DNA of 64,000 nt from Diospyros lotus (taxonomy: Eukaryota; Streptophyta; Magnoliopsida; Ericales; Ebenaceae), in the NCBI RefSeq assembly GCF_014633365.1, contig NC_068350.1, positions 30,309,119-30,373,118 of the forward strand, written 5' to 3'. Positions 1-11,939 of this stretch are shown here, one piece after another; position 1 is the stretch's first letter, and every line of letters starts with the position of its first letter. The position numbers and the translations under genes were made by a program. The notes below the pieces were generated by a model. That model made no database searches, was not told where the DNA came from, and saw only the letters and a program-made list of their open reading frames with translations.

Positions 1-2188
1 TATCAAAATAATTTGTGGTGGTTAAATAAAATTAAATTAGGTGATTTTAAGGAAATAAGAAATTAAGATAATTAATTTTGTTATTTGGGAATTTCTGGAA
101 AGAGAAAAAAATTAAAATAAATCAAGTTGTGGGATTTTTAGAAGTTTCGGGCATTTCTGTAATTAATATAGGGGGCGAGAGTGTAATTAATGAAAAGTTA
201 GGGGTGCTGGCGTGAGTTGCGGAAAGGCCGAAAAATCACTTTAAGTATAACTTAATTCATATATAGCTTGAAGAAGCAAGCGGGCGCGAGCGGTCGCGCG
301 CGAGGCGGCCAAGCAGCGGGCGAGGGATCGAAACCAGGCAGGCGCGCGCGAGGGGGGAGAATTTTGGCTGATTTAATTCAGCCCCTAGACGTCAAAACGA
401 CGTCGTTTTGATAGAGGCGATGGCCTCCCAGGGTTGCCACGTGGCGCCCCCTGCTTTACTTAATTTTGGCCGCTTTTAAGCCCGATTTCGGGCGTGATTT
501 TGAGCAATCGAGCAGTAAAAAAATTACAGAAAAGAGCAGCGAGCGTGCGACGTGAATTTTGGTGATTTTAGGGCTGAAAAATCGAATTAAATTCCGTTTA
601 ATCCCGGATTTAATTATCCAGGTATGTGCCTAAGCTAGTAATTAATATTTTCTGCGGTTGAAATTTTATTTAGAGTCCAATTTATTAATTTTGTCTATAA
701 TTGGAATATTGCAGTTTGTATAACTTTGACAGTGTTTGGTCAAATTGAGCCTAAGGTTATCTCCGGAAAGGCAAGTTCTTTATACCCTCATTGTCGATTC
801 TTTCAATGTAAATTTATTTGACCTCCCTTCATTGGATTTGGCTGTTAATAAATTATGGAATTTAAACGGTGTGATTAATAATTTAATTTATTAACCTGAT
901 TTCGAGGGTATTATTCGTTGATTGCCTATGGGGGTTTGTATCACCCCCAAGCCTATGGGAATGATGCCGTACTCACCCGGGGCTAGGTTCTTAGCTGTCG
1001 GGTATTATTATTAGATTTTTGGTTATTTATTGGCTAGAGTGGTTAGGCAGTGGGGGCAAGGGTTAGCTGTACAGAGACGGTGTGACTGTTATACGGTCTA
1101 TTTTAGACCGTTAGATGGTCTCTCCTGGTCACTGACCGCTGACCGGTGTCAGGCACTGCTGACCTACTCTATCGTTATGTGATTATAGCATGCCTGATTA
1201 TTTTATTTTTGTTGCATGGTTTGGTATGCACATGGGTTCGGGCTGCATGATGGGATCATCATGATTTGGTTATGCTTGATCACGGACATTTTAGATTGGT
1301 CAGGTTGCATCCAGCACGGGCATATGCATCGCGTGTGATTTACTACGTGGGCGGAGCATGGCCTGATGCCTGGATGTATGGGCGCCTTGTATCACGTTGA
1401 TGCTCATTACGCCTTGCATTTTATATGTATTGCATGGTCACTGGTAGTTATTAGTTCTCAGGCGGGAGTATCGTTCCGAGGGAGCCTTTGGCTCGGCTGT
1501 CGGGAGTACCGGCAGGGATACGGGTGACGGGAGTACCGACCCGGGACAGTGCGCACAGGTTTGTGGTGATTTATGTTGCCTTTCAGGGCAGCAGCAGGTT
1601 GGTATGGGACTTGGGTGCCAGGTGTTTTATGTGGACCCCAAGGACCGATATATGTTTTATTATGCGGCACTGTTGCGTTGTTGCGTCACATGACTTGTGT
1701 GTACATGTGGGTTTATATTTGGGGTGATTTCCTCTTCTGTTTCATTTACAGCCTTCCTTTTCATATAAACTTGCTGAGTCTTGCGACTCACCTTGCTTTC
1801 CATCATTCCAGGTAAGGGTAAAGCTAAAGTCGAGGGCGAGGACCGCGTCACCTAATAGCCAGCCGTGTCGGTAGGGTGTATAGTTAGCTGCCCCCGTTTT
1901 CTCTGATGTTTTGTTAAGAGTTCTGACTCTCATTTTTGACTGTGCACGGTTGTTCCTTATATCTTTTATCGTTGGCACAGGTGTCTGTATATTTTTATAT
2001 ACTCCTTGACTGTTGTTCCAGCAGGGTACTTGTAGGCGTGCATGTATATTATTTTGCTTCCGCTGTTGTATTTTTCTTATGTATGCATGCCAGGGTATTT
2101 TTGTCTTGTGTTTGTTTCTCTTCTCTTATGTAGGCGCTCTCGTTCGGATAGACCGGGCGGTTGGGATATCCGAGCGGGGTTGCTTACA
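1..2188 (+). mobile_element. Ty3/gypsy-type LTR, 3' portion (5' end outside window)
   Basis: This stretch aligns by eye with the reverse complement of 46831-49528. Shared landmarks include AATCACTTTAA near 235, the segment around 1321-1400 matching about 47630-47720, and the 3' terminus GCTTACA at 2182-2188. The relative is a complete solo LTR of about 2.7 kb with TG...CA ends, so roughly 500 bp of this copy lies left of the window. A GC-rich block (about 280-360) and a 20-bp palindrome lie in the transcribed half. Short open frames here are not conserved and are not called as genes. It could be a solo LTR or the 3' LTR of an element off-window. Confidence 0.75.
392..411. repeat. Perfect 20-bp ACGT-core palindrome in LTR
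   Basis: TCAAAACGACGTCGTTTTGA is perfectly self-complementary and centred on GACGTC, an ACGT core of the kind plant bZIP factors bind. The inverted LTR copy keeps the same site near 48955-48984 with longer flanking arms and one mismatched pair, so the site is kept in both copies although the surrounding sequence has diverged. Confidence 0.7.
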
Positions 2189-2351
2189 TTGTGTCTTCAT
2201 CTTGGTTGATAGGGGTTTCAGGAAAAGAGGCAATTCATCTATGTCGCAAAGTCTTCAGGCAAGTTCTTTTTGCACTTCCCTTTATCTTCAATGCAAATTC
2301 TCTTATACAATCCTTATTACAGTACAATGCTTTGTGGTATTCTGCCCATCT

Positions 2352-2389
<38 letters not shown>

Positions 2390-4313
2390 ACTTGTGTAAG
2401 ATCTTGTCATTTCGTGGTTTCTGTGATGTCTCGAAAGGGGATTCATGCATTCCCAAACTTGTTTGTGAATGGTATTTTATTGGGTAAGAGAAGATACAAA
2501 GTTTTTGCTCGTTTGTATCTGTGTAAGATTTACTCCCAGGCTATATCTGAATGTTCAACCAAATATCCGAATACAATCAAGAGTCACATATATCTAAATC
2601 CATCCGAATACAACATTTCATATTTGAACATAAAACTCAAAGAAAAATAGTTTCATTCGGATGTAATTGCCCTTATCCGAATAAGAGATTTATATATACA
2701 TGAAGCCATCCGGATGTAACGTCCCTTATCCGAATAAGAGATTTATATATACATGAAGTCATTCGGATGTAACCTCCCTTATCCAAATAAGAGGCCTATA
2801 TATATATATATATATATATATGAATTCATCCAGATGCAAGACTCCAATCTGAATGATAGAGACTTTTAATGAAAAACGCATATTCTGGACAAATTTGATA
2901 TCCTTTTGAATTTTTGACATAACTCTCTCGTCTGAGTTCCGATTAAGGTGATTCAAGATGATATAGAATGAAAAGAGAAATATCTATAACTTAAATGTTT
3001 TTAGTTTTGAGATATTCAGATTGTATCATTGTCAAAATCGGGCTTCAATGGGATAACCGCACACTGAAAACTCAGGCAATCCGAATCACTCACTCCTCAA
3101 TCCGAATCATTCCTTCCCATTCGAATGACCCTCATATATATACTTGCACCTTATCGGAATGCCCTCTCAATCCATCCGAATGCCTCACTCAACACAACTA
3201 CATATCATCGGACTGTGCCTCTCAAATTCATGATTTACTGTAACGAATATGACCATGCTTCATTCTTTTAGGTATATTTCCTTGTGATGATATCCAATTT
3301 AAGATATGTTTGATGTGAAACTAGACTTCCTAGGATTTGATTCGATGTATTATTCGAATAATTTGGTTACATTTTGAACCTGTAATAACTCGATTAATTT
3401 CTGCCAAGAAATTCGTAACTTACTGTCTTTATATATTCTAAACACCTAATGTTCTTTGATCTACAACTTTCTTTTCCTATCTCCGAATTGAGATCCATTT
3501 GTCAGGATGTAAACTAGACATCCTAGGATTTGTTTTGATATATTACCCATGTTATTTGGCTTTATATTGAGTTCGTAATGGCTCCGTCAACCTTAGCCAA
3601 CAATCTGGAAATTACTGCTAAGAATAACCTATATATATATATATATACATATGCCATTCGAATTATTGAAGCTCTCATCCGAATTGACCATGCATTCCCA
3701 TTAAAGCCCATTCGAATCAGCTTTGTTTCTTAAAACATCATCCGAATCAACCTAAGCTCCATCCGAATGAGCCTTGCCTTTTAATGCCACCATTCGAATG
3801 CTACAATATACAATCAAAGCACCATTCGAATGCCCTCCCTACCTTATTCAAATCACACACACACACACACATATATACTCACACCATTCGAATGACTCTT
3901 GTTCCATTCGAACAACCTATATATATATATATATACATATGCCATTCGAATCACTTATATAAATATGCATATGCCATTCGAATCACCTAGGTAAATATAT
4001 GCATCCCCTATTCGAATACACCCCATCCTTATTCAAATATTTATATGTATAAATAACTGAATATATCTTATCTGATTACTGATGTCCTTATTTGAATAAC
4101 TCAAATTATATGTATAAATATATATATATATAAATACTTGGTACGCATTCAAATAAATTGTACAGAATCCATGAGCCTCTTAGAAATTGATTAAATAAAT
4201 TTTTGAATAAATCAATGTGTATGAGTGGAAAGCTATCTAGTAATGTGGGATGGGAAGAAAAAATATATATAAGTATGACAACAGCTTGTGAGATAAAATT
4301 TCATGATGTTTAT
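2189..4313 (+). mobile_element. Older LTR remnant with tandem CCGAAT-type DNA
   Basis: Bases from 2190 to about 2330 resemble 35560-35760 inside the LTR at 34991-38244 (same order of GGAAAAGAGG / TTCTTTTTGCACTTCCCTTT / CTCTTATACA blocks). I read this as part of that LTR family, into which the LTR ending at 2188 inserted. Further right the sequence is dominated by repeats of ATCCGAAT and ATTCGAAT (roughly every 15-40 bases, 2560-4030) and by CA/TA microsatellites (2348-2390, 2798-2822, 3632-3650, 3856-3875, 3917-3940). No gene seen. Confidence 0.5.
2654..2830. repeat. 53-bp tandem repeat, about 3.3 copies
   Basis: CATTCGGATG starts at 2654 and recurs in variant form at 2707 and 2760, a 53-bp period. 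Each unit carries a second CCGAATAAGAG half-motif and ends in TATATATACATGAAG. The last copy runs into a TA microsatellite. Confidence 0.8.
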
Positions 4314-4332
4314 CACTACAAATAATCCATAA

Positions 4333-5080
4333 TTTAGTGATGGAATTAGCGACGGAATTTTTTTGTCGCTAATTAAAGACATCTTAGAAACGGATATTCT
4401 GTCACTAAATATTTTTTATTAAAATTTTAAATTTAGCAACAGAATATTCCGTCGCTAAATAATTAAAAAAATTATTTTTTTTATTTTTTAGCGATGGGGA
4501 TATCCCGTCGCTAATTTTTTATTTTTTATTTAATTTATTTTTATTTTTTACTAATAGGTGTTATCCCATCGCTAAATTTTAATTTTTTTAATTAAATTAA
4601 AATTATTTAGCTACGAAATATTCCGTCGCTAAATAATTAAAAAATAAATTAATAATTAGAAACTTTAGCAATGGGATAACCCGTCACTAAAAAGGAAAAA
4701 AATTAATAAAAAATAAAATTTATTAATTATGTATTAAACAAAGATTAAATAAAAATTAAAATTATTTAGTATGCATATTTTATTTACAAACCAAAATGTG
4801 TAAATTGATATGATATTGTAAAATTTATTTATAATAACAAATATGTATTAAACTAATTTTTAATCAAATAAAACGTAAATATTGAAGATATTAATTAATT
4901 ACAATATTTAAGTGGTACATTAGTTGAGTTAAAAATTTAAAATATTTATTTTTTTAAGTATTAAAAAAAAAGAATAAAATAAAATAAAAATTAAAACCTT
5001 AGTGATAGATTTATTCTATCATTAAAAGGAAGAAAAAACATTAAAAAGTTTAGCGACAGAATAAATCCATCGCTAAAAAA
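4333..5080. repeat. Subterminal palindromic array of CACTA copy 1
   Basis: Units of about 28-32 bp read TTTAGYGACGG...CCGTCGCTAAA, each an imperfect inverted repeat, separated by AT-only spacers; examples lie at about 4340-4372, 4432-4462, 4488-4520, 4663-4690 and 5049-5078. Subterminal repeats are the known binding sites for the CACTA TnpA protein; that role here is inferred. Confidence 0.65.
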
Positions 5081-7073
5081 TATATTTTTATAAATATATA
5101 TTTTTGAGTCAATTTAATTAAATATACATTTTTATATATGATAACTGAAACTTTTTGTTATTTTGATTATATCTATGTACTTGTATTTATTTATTTTTTA
5201 AACATTAAAGTAAAGTGGTTAAATTGAATTAAAAATACAAATATAAAAATAAATTTAACTTAAAAATATAAATAAATAAGTGTAATTAAAAAAAATTCAA
5301 ATGTTTGTACAAAAATACGTAATAGTACATAAATAAAAATATAGATGTGTCCCATATACGTATATATTTTTTTAAAAATATTGATCTTCATTATTGAGTA
5401 ATATGTTATTCTTTAATGAATACCCATCTTTTTAATTGAATAATACGAGATAAAATAAAAATAATATCCATAATACATTTCACTTATTTAAATTTTCATC
5501 ATTAATTATATGATGTCACGCTATATAAATCAAGAGTTTACACAATAACTTAGTATTGTTATTGAAATTAACTTTAACAAAATACTTATAAAAATTTAAT
5601 GTGAAATTCATAAAATATTTCAATTAAATTTAAAATTTGATTTGAAAATGAAATTTTTTATAGTTAATTATAGAATTTATAAAAATTTTAATTAAATTAA
5701 AAATTAGTGACGAAATATTCTATTTTTAAGTTGCTAATTAATAAGATATAAAATTATAAAATAAATTCAAAATGAGTTTTGAAACATATTTTGAAAATAA
5801 GTTTTCAAAATATAGTGGCTTGCAAATGTAATTCTAAAAAGTTTAAAAAAAATAGAATTTTTGATAATATTTTCATTATTTTTAGTGAAAAATTTAAAAG
5901 CAAAACTACAAAATCTTTTTTACTACTATATTATATCTATATTGTTTTACTCATTTGAATAATAATATAAAATTTTATTTTTTAATCAATGAAAGTTTTT
6001 ATCTCAAATAACACTTTTAAATAGATGATTATTGATTTATTTTCTTCTTAAAAGACTTATCATATCCACAAGATAGATTTTTTAGGAAGAATGTTAAATG
6101 ATACAATCTCCTATAATACTTGTAGGGCCTGTAACACTTGCTACTTAAGTAATACCAAAAAAATAGCAGTCTATCAAAAGAGAGAATATGAGAATTAAAC
6201 TTTTTAGTTATAATATCTCTCAATTGATACAAGGTTTAGAAAATAAATAATAATAATGAATGTAACAATAAACTTAAGTAAAATTATTTCAATTTAAAGC
6301 ATGAGAGAAAATATGAGCACTTGTAAGTTAAAACATTTGTAATGAATATTCTCTAACCTCATAAATGCTGCACCAACCAAATATTTATAGTTCATGCCTA
6401 CTAATGCCAAAAATTGAGCCATTGAGTATGATTGAGCTACATTAAATAATGAACTTGTTAAAAATAATTTTTAGTTTAAAGAATATATATAATTTAAAAC
6501 TAAAAATTAATTAGTCAAATAATTTATATAATTATTATTATTTATAACATTAAAACTATTGATCATTTATAAAATAAAAGATTAATATTAACCTCCCATT
6601 TTCTAATTAAGAATAAATTTGCATATTATTGAAAAATATTTTAATAAAAAAATAATTTATTTCATTCTTCAGTCATTATTCTTCAAGTAGTCTTAGTGTT
6701 TTATTTGTATTACATAATTTTTTTAATTTTTTCCTCTTTCTTTATCTCATATACTTATGTTTTCTAATTGATTGTTAATTTTTCTTTTCTGTTAAGAGGT
6801 TTATAATTTTTAATTTAAAGAATATGTATAATTTTAAATTTTAAATGAATTAGTAAAATATTTTATATAATTTATTTATTTTTATTTTTTTCTCTTTATT
6901 TCTTAAATTTTTTTTCTGATTAATTTAATATCATAAAATTAAATATTTATAAATTAATTATATTTTAAAATAGTTGATAAATATATATTTATGTAAACAA
7001 ATTATATATGAATTTAAAAATATATATATATATATTTCTTTAATATTAGCAACGGACAACTACCCATCGCTAA

Positions 7074-7099
7074 CCCTCCCCAATGCGCATTGGGGAGGG
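7074..7099. repeat. 26-bp perfect palindrome centred on ATGCGCAT
   Basis: CCCTCCCCAATGC and its exact complement meet at the centre. The second CACTA copy keeps the core CCCAATGCGCATTGGG at about 54828-54843 with different flanks. It sits just upstream of the inferred element promoter. Confidence 0.75.
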
Positions 7100-7183
7100 G
7101 ACGGGTGCCAGCCCCACACCTACCCCCTCCTCAATACGTGCCACGTGCCCCCCACCCACCCCAAGCAACCCCCACCCCTCCTC

Positions 7184-7193
7184 TATTTAAATA
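7184..7193 (+). promoter_or_regulatory. TATA-like box of CACTA copy 1
   Basis: TATTTAAATA lies between a C-rich tract and a pyrimidine-rich leader. The equivalent place in copy 2 (about 55024) reads CCTTTTAAAGCC, a weaker match. Inferred core promoter only. Confidence 0.4.
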
Positions 7194-7248
7194 CCCTCAC
7201 TAACATCCCTTTTTTTCACTCTCTTGTCAAATTTTCTCCTTTTCATTG

Positions 7249-7486
7249 GGTACCAAAAGGTGAAATCCCTCACCCCGGGGGCCCCTCTCTGACTGCCCCA
7301 CGCCACGAGAGAGGAGGTAAATCAGGTACACGGCGGCCATGGTCAATGGGAGGCCCAGTGCTGGCTGCCCACAAGGACCCCACCCCTGAGGAGCAGAAAT
7401 CCCACACTGCGGCTGGCCAGACTCGAACCTGGCTCCTTGGGTACCAATCTACCATCCCACAACCAACCGTGCTATGCCCTGGGGGC
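7249..7486 (-). mobile_element. tRNA-derived SINE with 19-bp target duplication
   Basis: AATTTTCTCCTTTTCATTG occurs at 7230-7248 and again, without mismatch, at 7487-7505, bracketing a 238-bp insert. Read on the minus strand the insert begins CCCCCAGGGCATAGCACGG, has a box A-like TAGCACGGTTGGTTG and a box B GGTTCGAGTCT about 35 bases later. These are the RNA polymerase III internal promoter blocks of a tRNA-derived SINE. A tRNA gene is excluded because there is no closed acceptor stem, and the unit continues about 160 bases past box B. The perfect duplication implies a fairly recent insertion into the CACTA leader. Confidence 0.85.
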
Positions 7487-7894
7487 AATTTTCTCCTTTT
7501 CATTGCATTTGATAGTAGTAGAGACAAGCCTCGTTGAAGGTATTTAATTTTTTTTATATAATATTTTTAGTTATTTATTATTTTAGGTCTAAAATGCAAT
7601 ATTGAATGTTACTAAGTAATAAATAGTTGTTTATTACTTTATTAATATATCTGTTTATTGATTAACTGTTAATCTTAATATTTTTGTTATTTATATTTAA
7701 TGCATGTTATTATTGTTTATTTTATATATATTATTATTATTATTATTATATATTCTGTTATTATTATAATACAGAGATAAATAATAGGCGAGTTAGAAGG
7801 TTTCAGTCGGATTGTTTAAACCTCACAATTAAATTTAAATTTTTTATTTAATTTTAATTAAAAAAATTTAAATTATATTCACTGGGATTAACAG

Positions 7895-8280
7895 AGGGGG
7901 GCGACGGGGGAAGGGGGGTTGTTTGGGTAAAATTTTAAATAAATTTAAATTTTTTATTTACTTTTAATTATAAAATATTAAAATTAAATATAAGGGGAGG
8001 GGGCGGGTGTTAAGGGGGTTGTTTGGGGGCATTTTGTTAATAAATTCTAAATAAAATTTATATTTTTTATTTAGATTTAATTTATAAATTAATAATATGT
8101 TATTAATATTAATAATATAGTTGTAGGTAAAAATAAAATTTTTATGCATCAAATGAGATATTTTAATTTTAAATTTAATTAAAATATATTACCACAAAAT
8201 TAGATAATTTAATATATAATTAAAACAAAATTAATAATATGATATGGGATTCACAAAGGGGTGACCCGGGGGAGGGGGGG
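7895..8280. repeat. Three G-run islands (quadruplex candidates)
   Basis: Runs of four or more G-tracts occur at 7895-7927, 7994-8029 and 8258-8280, each followed by AT-rich sequence; the first two share the order G-island, GTTGTTTGGG, TAAATAAA. They look like diverged tandem copies of a roughly 100-bp unit within the CACTA interior. Confidence 0.55.
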
Positions 8281-8309
8281 TGTTAAATGATAATGTATTA
8301 ATAATACTT

Positions 8310-9322
8310 TGACCCAAAAAATAAATTTAGTCCTCCGAACTTGTTTCTTGCGATCATCTCGTACTTCAATGGCCTCATTCTAAAGGATTTGGGTAAAGTT
8401 CAGCTCGTGCTTCCGCAATTGGGACACATGGAACACATTGTGAATCCTTGATAAGGTTATTGGCAATACTATCTTGTAGGTTACTGGTCCGATTCTTTCT
8501 AGAACTTCATATGGATCGATATATCTTGGACTTAATTTTCATTTATTCTTTCCTTGAATTACTATTTTAAATGGGAAATCTTCAAATACATCTTATCACC
8601 CTCCTGAAACTTCAAATCTCAAATTCGTCGATCAACATATGACTTTTAATGACTCTGATCGGCTTTTTTTCTTTCTTGGATTATTCTTTACTTCTCTGTG
8701 GTTTCTTGGACTATCTCAGGTCCAATTAATCTTGTCTCTCCTATTTCTATCCAACAAATGGGAGTTCAACTTTTTCATCCATACAAAGCTTCATAGGACG
8801 CCATTCCAATACTGTTATGGTACTCATTATTGTAAGAAAATTCAACTAGTTGCAAATGCTTATCCCATTTTCCTGAAAAATCTAGGACACGGGTTCTTTA
8901 TATGTCCTCAAGTGTCTGAATTGTCTGCTCAGACTGTCCATCTGTCTGGGGATAATAAGTTGTACTAAACTTTAGCTACATTCCCAAGCACTTATGAAGA
9001 CTCTCCTAAAATCTTGATGTAAATCTCGGATCTCGATCAGATACTATGCTCACAGGAATTCCATGGAACTAAACAATTTCTTTAATATATAGTTGTGCTA
9101 AGACATGTATCAGTTGTCCTATCTTGACAGGTAAAAAATGAGTTGACTTTGTTAATCAATCCATTATTACCCAAATAATATCATTTCCTCTAGGACTTTG
9201 TGGCAGGTTGGTTACAAAATCCATAGTAACATAATCCTATTTCCATTCAGGAATGTCCAATGGTTGCAACAATCTTCCTAGCGCTGATGTTCAATTTTAA
9301 TGCATCGGCGAGTATCACATCG
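8310..9322 (-). pseudogene. Decayed Ty3/gypsy integrase C-terminal segment (relic, part 1)
   Basis: Minus-strand translation gives recognisable Ty3/gypsy integrase blocks in order. From 9260 down: PEWKWE-like, [48 protein letters not shown], then LERIGPVTYK and IHNVFHVSQLRKH near 8400. Frameshifts and stops are frequent, so no product is possible. The integrase reading frame breaks at 9322 and resumes at 23755, flanking a solo LTR with a CATCG duplication. The ends of the original element, including its LTRs, are not recognisable. Confidence 0.8.
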
Positions 9323-9545
9323 TGTAACACTCCAAATTTCTCGAGCGTGTTATAAATTAGGATTTCGGAAATTTAAAAATTTTTCATACCACAATCGCTG
9401 TCATACATCACATAAATTTCCAAAAATCCTAATTTTCACATTCTCAGCTTAACAAACCCAATATTAAATAGGTAAGACAGGTGTTAAAATTTCAAATGCG
9501 GAAGTTAGATCGAACCTGATGTGGTTTACAATCATAATACTTTAT

Positions 9546-10231
9546 TTTTTTTTATCGAAAGGTAAATATATAGATCAAAAAATGTACAATGTACACCGGG
9601 CATACCCGGGCACAAGGCCGAAGCCAACAAACAACGAACGATCACTGGCTAAAGCCTCAAAATGAATTAAAACCTGGGGATACATAGTGAACATTACTTT
9701 GTATACAAAGGTTTTAATCCTACAAACAAGGCCTTCGACGGTAGGACGAATGCCATAAAAAATTAGACAATTCCTAGCTCCCCAAATCTGGTAGACTGAG
9801 CAAGCTAAAGCAATTCTCTTAACTTTGCAAATCCATGAGGAGCCCTTGGCGTCCTTGCTAATCCATTTAATGGCGCTTGAAATAGATGACATGACTCTGG
9901 ACATCCCAAACCACACTTTAATCTGCAACCAAACAGCTCTATTGAAAGAACATAGGAAAAATAAATGGTCTGAAGACTCCTCAACCACGCAGCAAAAAGG
10001 GCAGGCCCTATCAATATCCAGGAACAGCAACCTGTCACGAGTGAGTAAACGACCCCTAGCGCATAACCACAGCAAAAAGCTATGCTTCGGAATAAGGCAC
10101 GGGTTCCACACGAATTTTGCCCAAACTTTGACTTGACCCTTCACCCGAAGGAACTCGTAGGCAGCATGCAAATCAATCGCAACACCATTGGACCAATTTC
10201 CAATCAGCCTCCCAGCAGCCTCCATTGAACC
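9546..10231 (-). mobile_element. 5'-truncated L1-type LINE fragment
   Basis: A poly-A tail (poly-T on the plus strand, 9542-9553) closes a minus-strand open frame of 216 residues (10225 to 9575). Its sequence fits the zinc-finger-like domain that follows reverse transcriptase in plant LINEs: WNPCLIPKHSFLLWLCARGR, then CPFC, then SSDHLFFLCSF. The reverse transcriptase and endonuclease parts are absent, as expected of 5' truncation during target-primed reverse transcription. The first methionine is probably incidental. No clean target duplication is visible; the 5' junction carries copied filler DNA instead. Confidence 0.8.
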
Positions 10232-10273
10232 AGAAAATCATCTACAGACAGTAAATTAAGCTGTCTACAAAAT
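10232..10273. other. Templated filler at LINE 5' junction
   Basis: Three consecutive blocks are exact copies of nearby LTR sequence: 10232-10243 equals 10309-10320, 10242-10262 equals 10401-10421 (21 identical bases), and 10262-10273 equals 10289-10300. The homologous LTR near 40400-40550 lacks this patchwork, so it arose with the insertion. Confidence 0.7.
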
Positions 10274-11255
10274 AAAATCGTAAATAAATGTCTACAAAAT
10301 GTATTACAAGAAAATCATCTCTCATAAATGATAACTGAACACCTTAAACATATCCAAAAAATACATAGGTTCACACATAAATAAAGATATTCTAAACATG
10401 CTACAGACAGTAAATTAAGCTTATTCTTTCGCTACCTCCTTTCCCTTTGAACATTTGAATATTCCAACGACATAGTCTAATTAGAAAATGAATCTTCTAG
10501 TGAAAAACTCCAAAAAAACAATTTATATCAATGCATGAACAAGTATAAAACGTATGAGGAAAATAATAAGAACTATTCCGAAGTGCCTCGTAAACATGTC
10601 AGCCTCCTCCAATGAGAGCTTTCTCAATGGCATATGCATAGCGCCTCTCGGGAGGTCCCCAACCATGCCACCTCGGTTCGACCTCATAGAATTCATGCAA
10701 ACACTACATCCGTTGTCCCTTAGACTCACGATCTTCCCCATGAGAGCTTTCTCGATGGCGCACGCATGGCTTCTTTTCGGGGGATATCCGACTTTTGCCC
10801 TCGGCCATTAACAAATAGGTGCAACAGCATGGCCACACGAATTTTATAAATGCAACAATTAAAAAGCCAATAGCATATATTTTTTAGAAAAATACATTTC
10901 ATATATGCAATATGATTTCACGTAAAAGAATAATAAGAGATTACGTATAAGAACTTCACGAAACACGTCTCATGCAATAGAAGTCTCTCATAAGAGAATA
11001 AAAAATAGGATTTGGAATATAGGAGTCTCACATTGTTGCTTTATCTCTTGGACGGTACGATTTCACTACAAACGGCCTAGGTTTCTACAGAAAACATGCA
11101 TTTTGGTAAATCTAACCTCAAATATGTTTACATAGGGTTGAATGGCATTAAAGTAGAGACAAAACTAGAAAAGTTGAAGAAAAATGGGCCCCTCAGGCGC
11201 CCTCACGCACCTTGGAAAGGTGGGCCACATGCCTTCACGCGCAACCACTTTTCGA

Positions 11256-11578
11256 TGATAGATTTAAGCTAATGTGGTATCCACCAAGAGGGGGGTGAAT
11301 TGGTGTATAAAAAAAATTCTTTTGAAAAGAGAAAATATTTTTGTGTAAAGAGGAATAATTATGAGGTCTTATTGATGATTACACAAAGTCAAAAATGCAA
11401 CGATGCAAACTTAAAAGAGAAAGTATAAAGAGCAGTGAAGACAGAGATTTATAGTGGTTCAGCCTTCCAAGCTTAATCTACTACCATAGTTATCCACTAA
11501 GGATTTTAAAACCAATATCACTATCAGCCCCCTACTCAATATGAGCAGGTCCTCTAGTCCTTGACTAGGCAATGTACA
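11256..11578 (-). repeat. 3' LTR of copia element
   Basis: On the minus strand it starts TGTACATTGCC and ends AAATCTATCA, matching 22491-22814 over its whole length. It contains the AGAGGGGGGTGAATTGG block common in plant copia LTRs. Confidence 0.9.
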
Positions 11579-11590
11579 ACCTCCCAATTT
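11579..11590 (-). other. Polypurine tract of copia element
   Basis: AAATTGGGAGGT on the minus strand abuts the 3' LTR start, the position and composition expected of the plus-strand primer. Confidence 0.75.
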
Positions 11591-11939
11591 AATGGGCCCT
11601 CTAGCTACTGCTAGGAAGAAATACAAACAACGAAGTAGAGAATCTAAGAGTACAACTCTTAGTTACAATTTTCTCTCTTTAAATAAATAAACGAGGCTTA
11701 AAAGTAATAGAACAGTATATATCAAAGCCTCTTAAATGAGAGTACAGAGAGAAAAAAGATGAAATTCGATGTAACAGTGAAAGCACGATCGTTCAAGATA
11801 TTCAATAGTTTTTCCAGCAGCCTTTAATGCATCTTCAACCACCTATTTATAGTTGATGGTGGGTATGTTTGAAATTTGGACCGTTGTGGGTGGTTGGCGA
11901 GCATTTAATGCACCAAAAACTAGCCGTTATAAAATCTGT

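Larger units (their letters stand above)
4314..8300 (+). mobile_element. CACTA (En/Spm-type) transposon, 5' part, copy 1
   Basis: The element opens with CACTACAAATAATCC at 4314, the terminal signature of CACTA transposons, followed by an array of TTTAGCGACGG-type inverted units (4333-5080). A second copy at 50806-55278 is collinear with it, including the stretch TGGAACTTTTTGTTATTTTGAT-like near 5140 versus 52255, the ACTTGTAGGG block near 6120 versus 53570, and a CAATGCGCATTGG palindrome at 7079 versus 54829. A TATA-like TATTTAAATA (7184-7193) precedes a pyrimidine-rich leader and a possible splice donor after TTGAAG near 7539. No transposase coding exon is visible. The 3' end is lost where the Ty3 relic begins. 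Confidence 0.65.

Noticed and set aside
7249..7486. tRNA gene on the minus strand
   Set aside because: Boxes A and B are present, but no acceptor stem closes, the unit is 238 bp and it is bounded by a 19-bp target duplication, so it is a SINE.
8639..8968. Plus-strand 109-residue frame
   Set aside because: It is the antisense shadow of the decayed Ty3 integrase on the minus strand.
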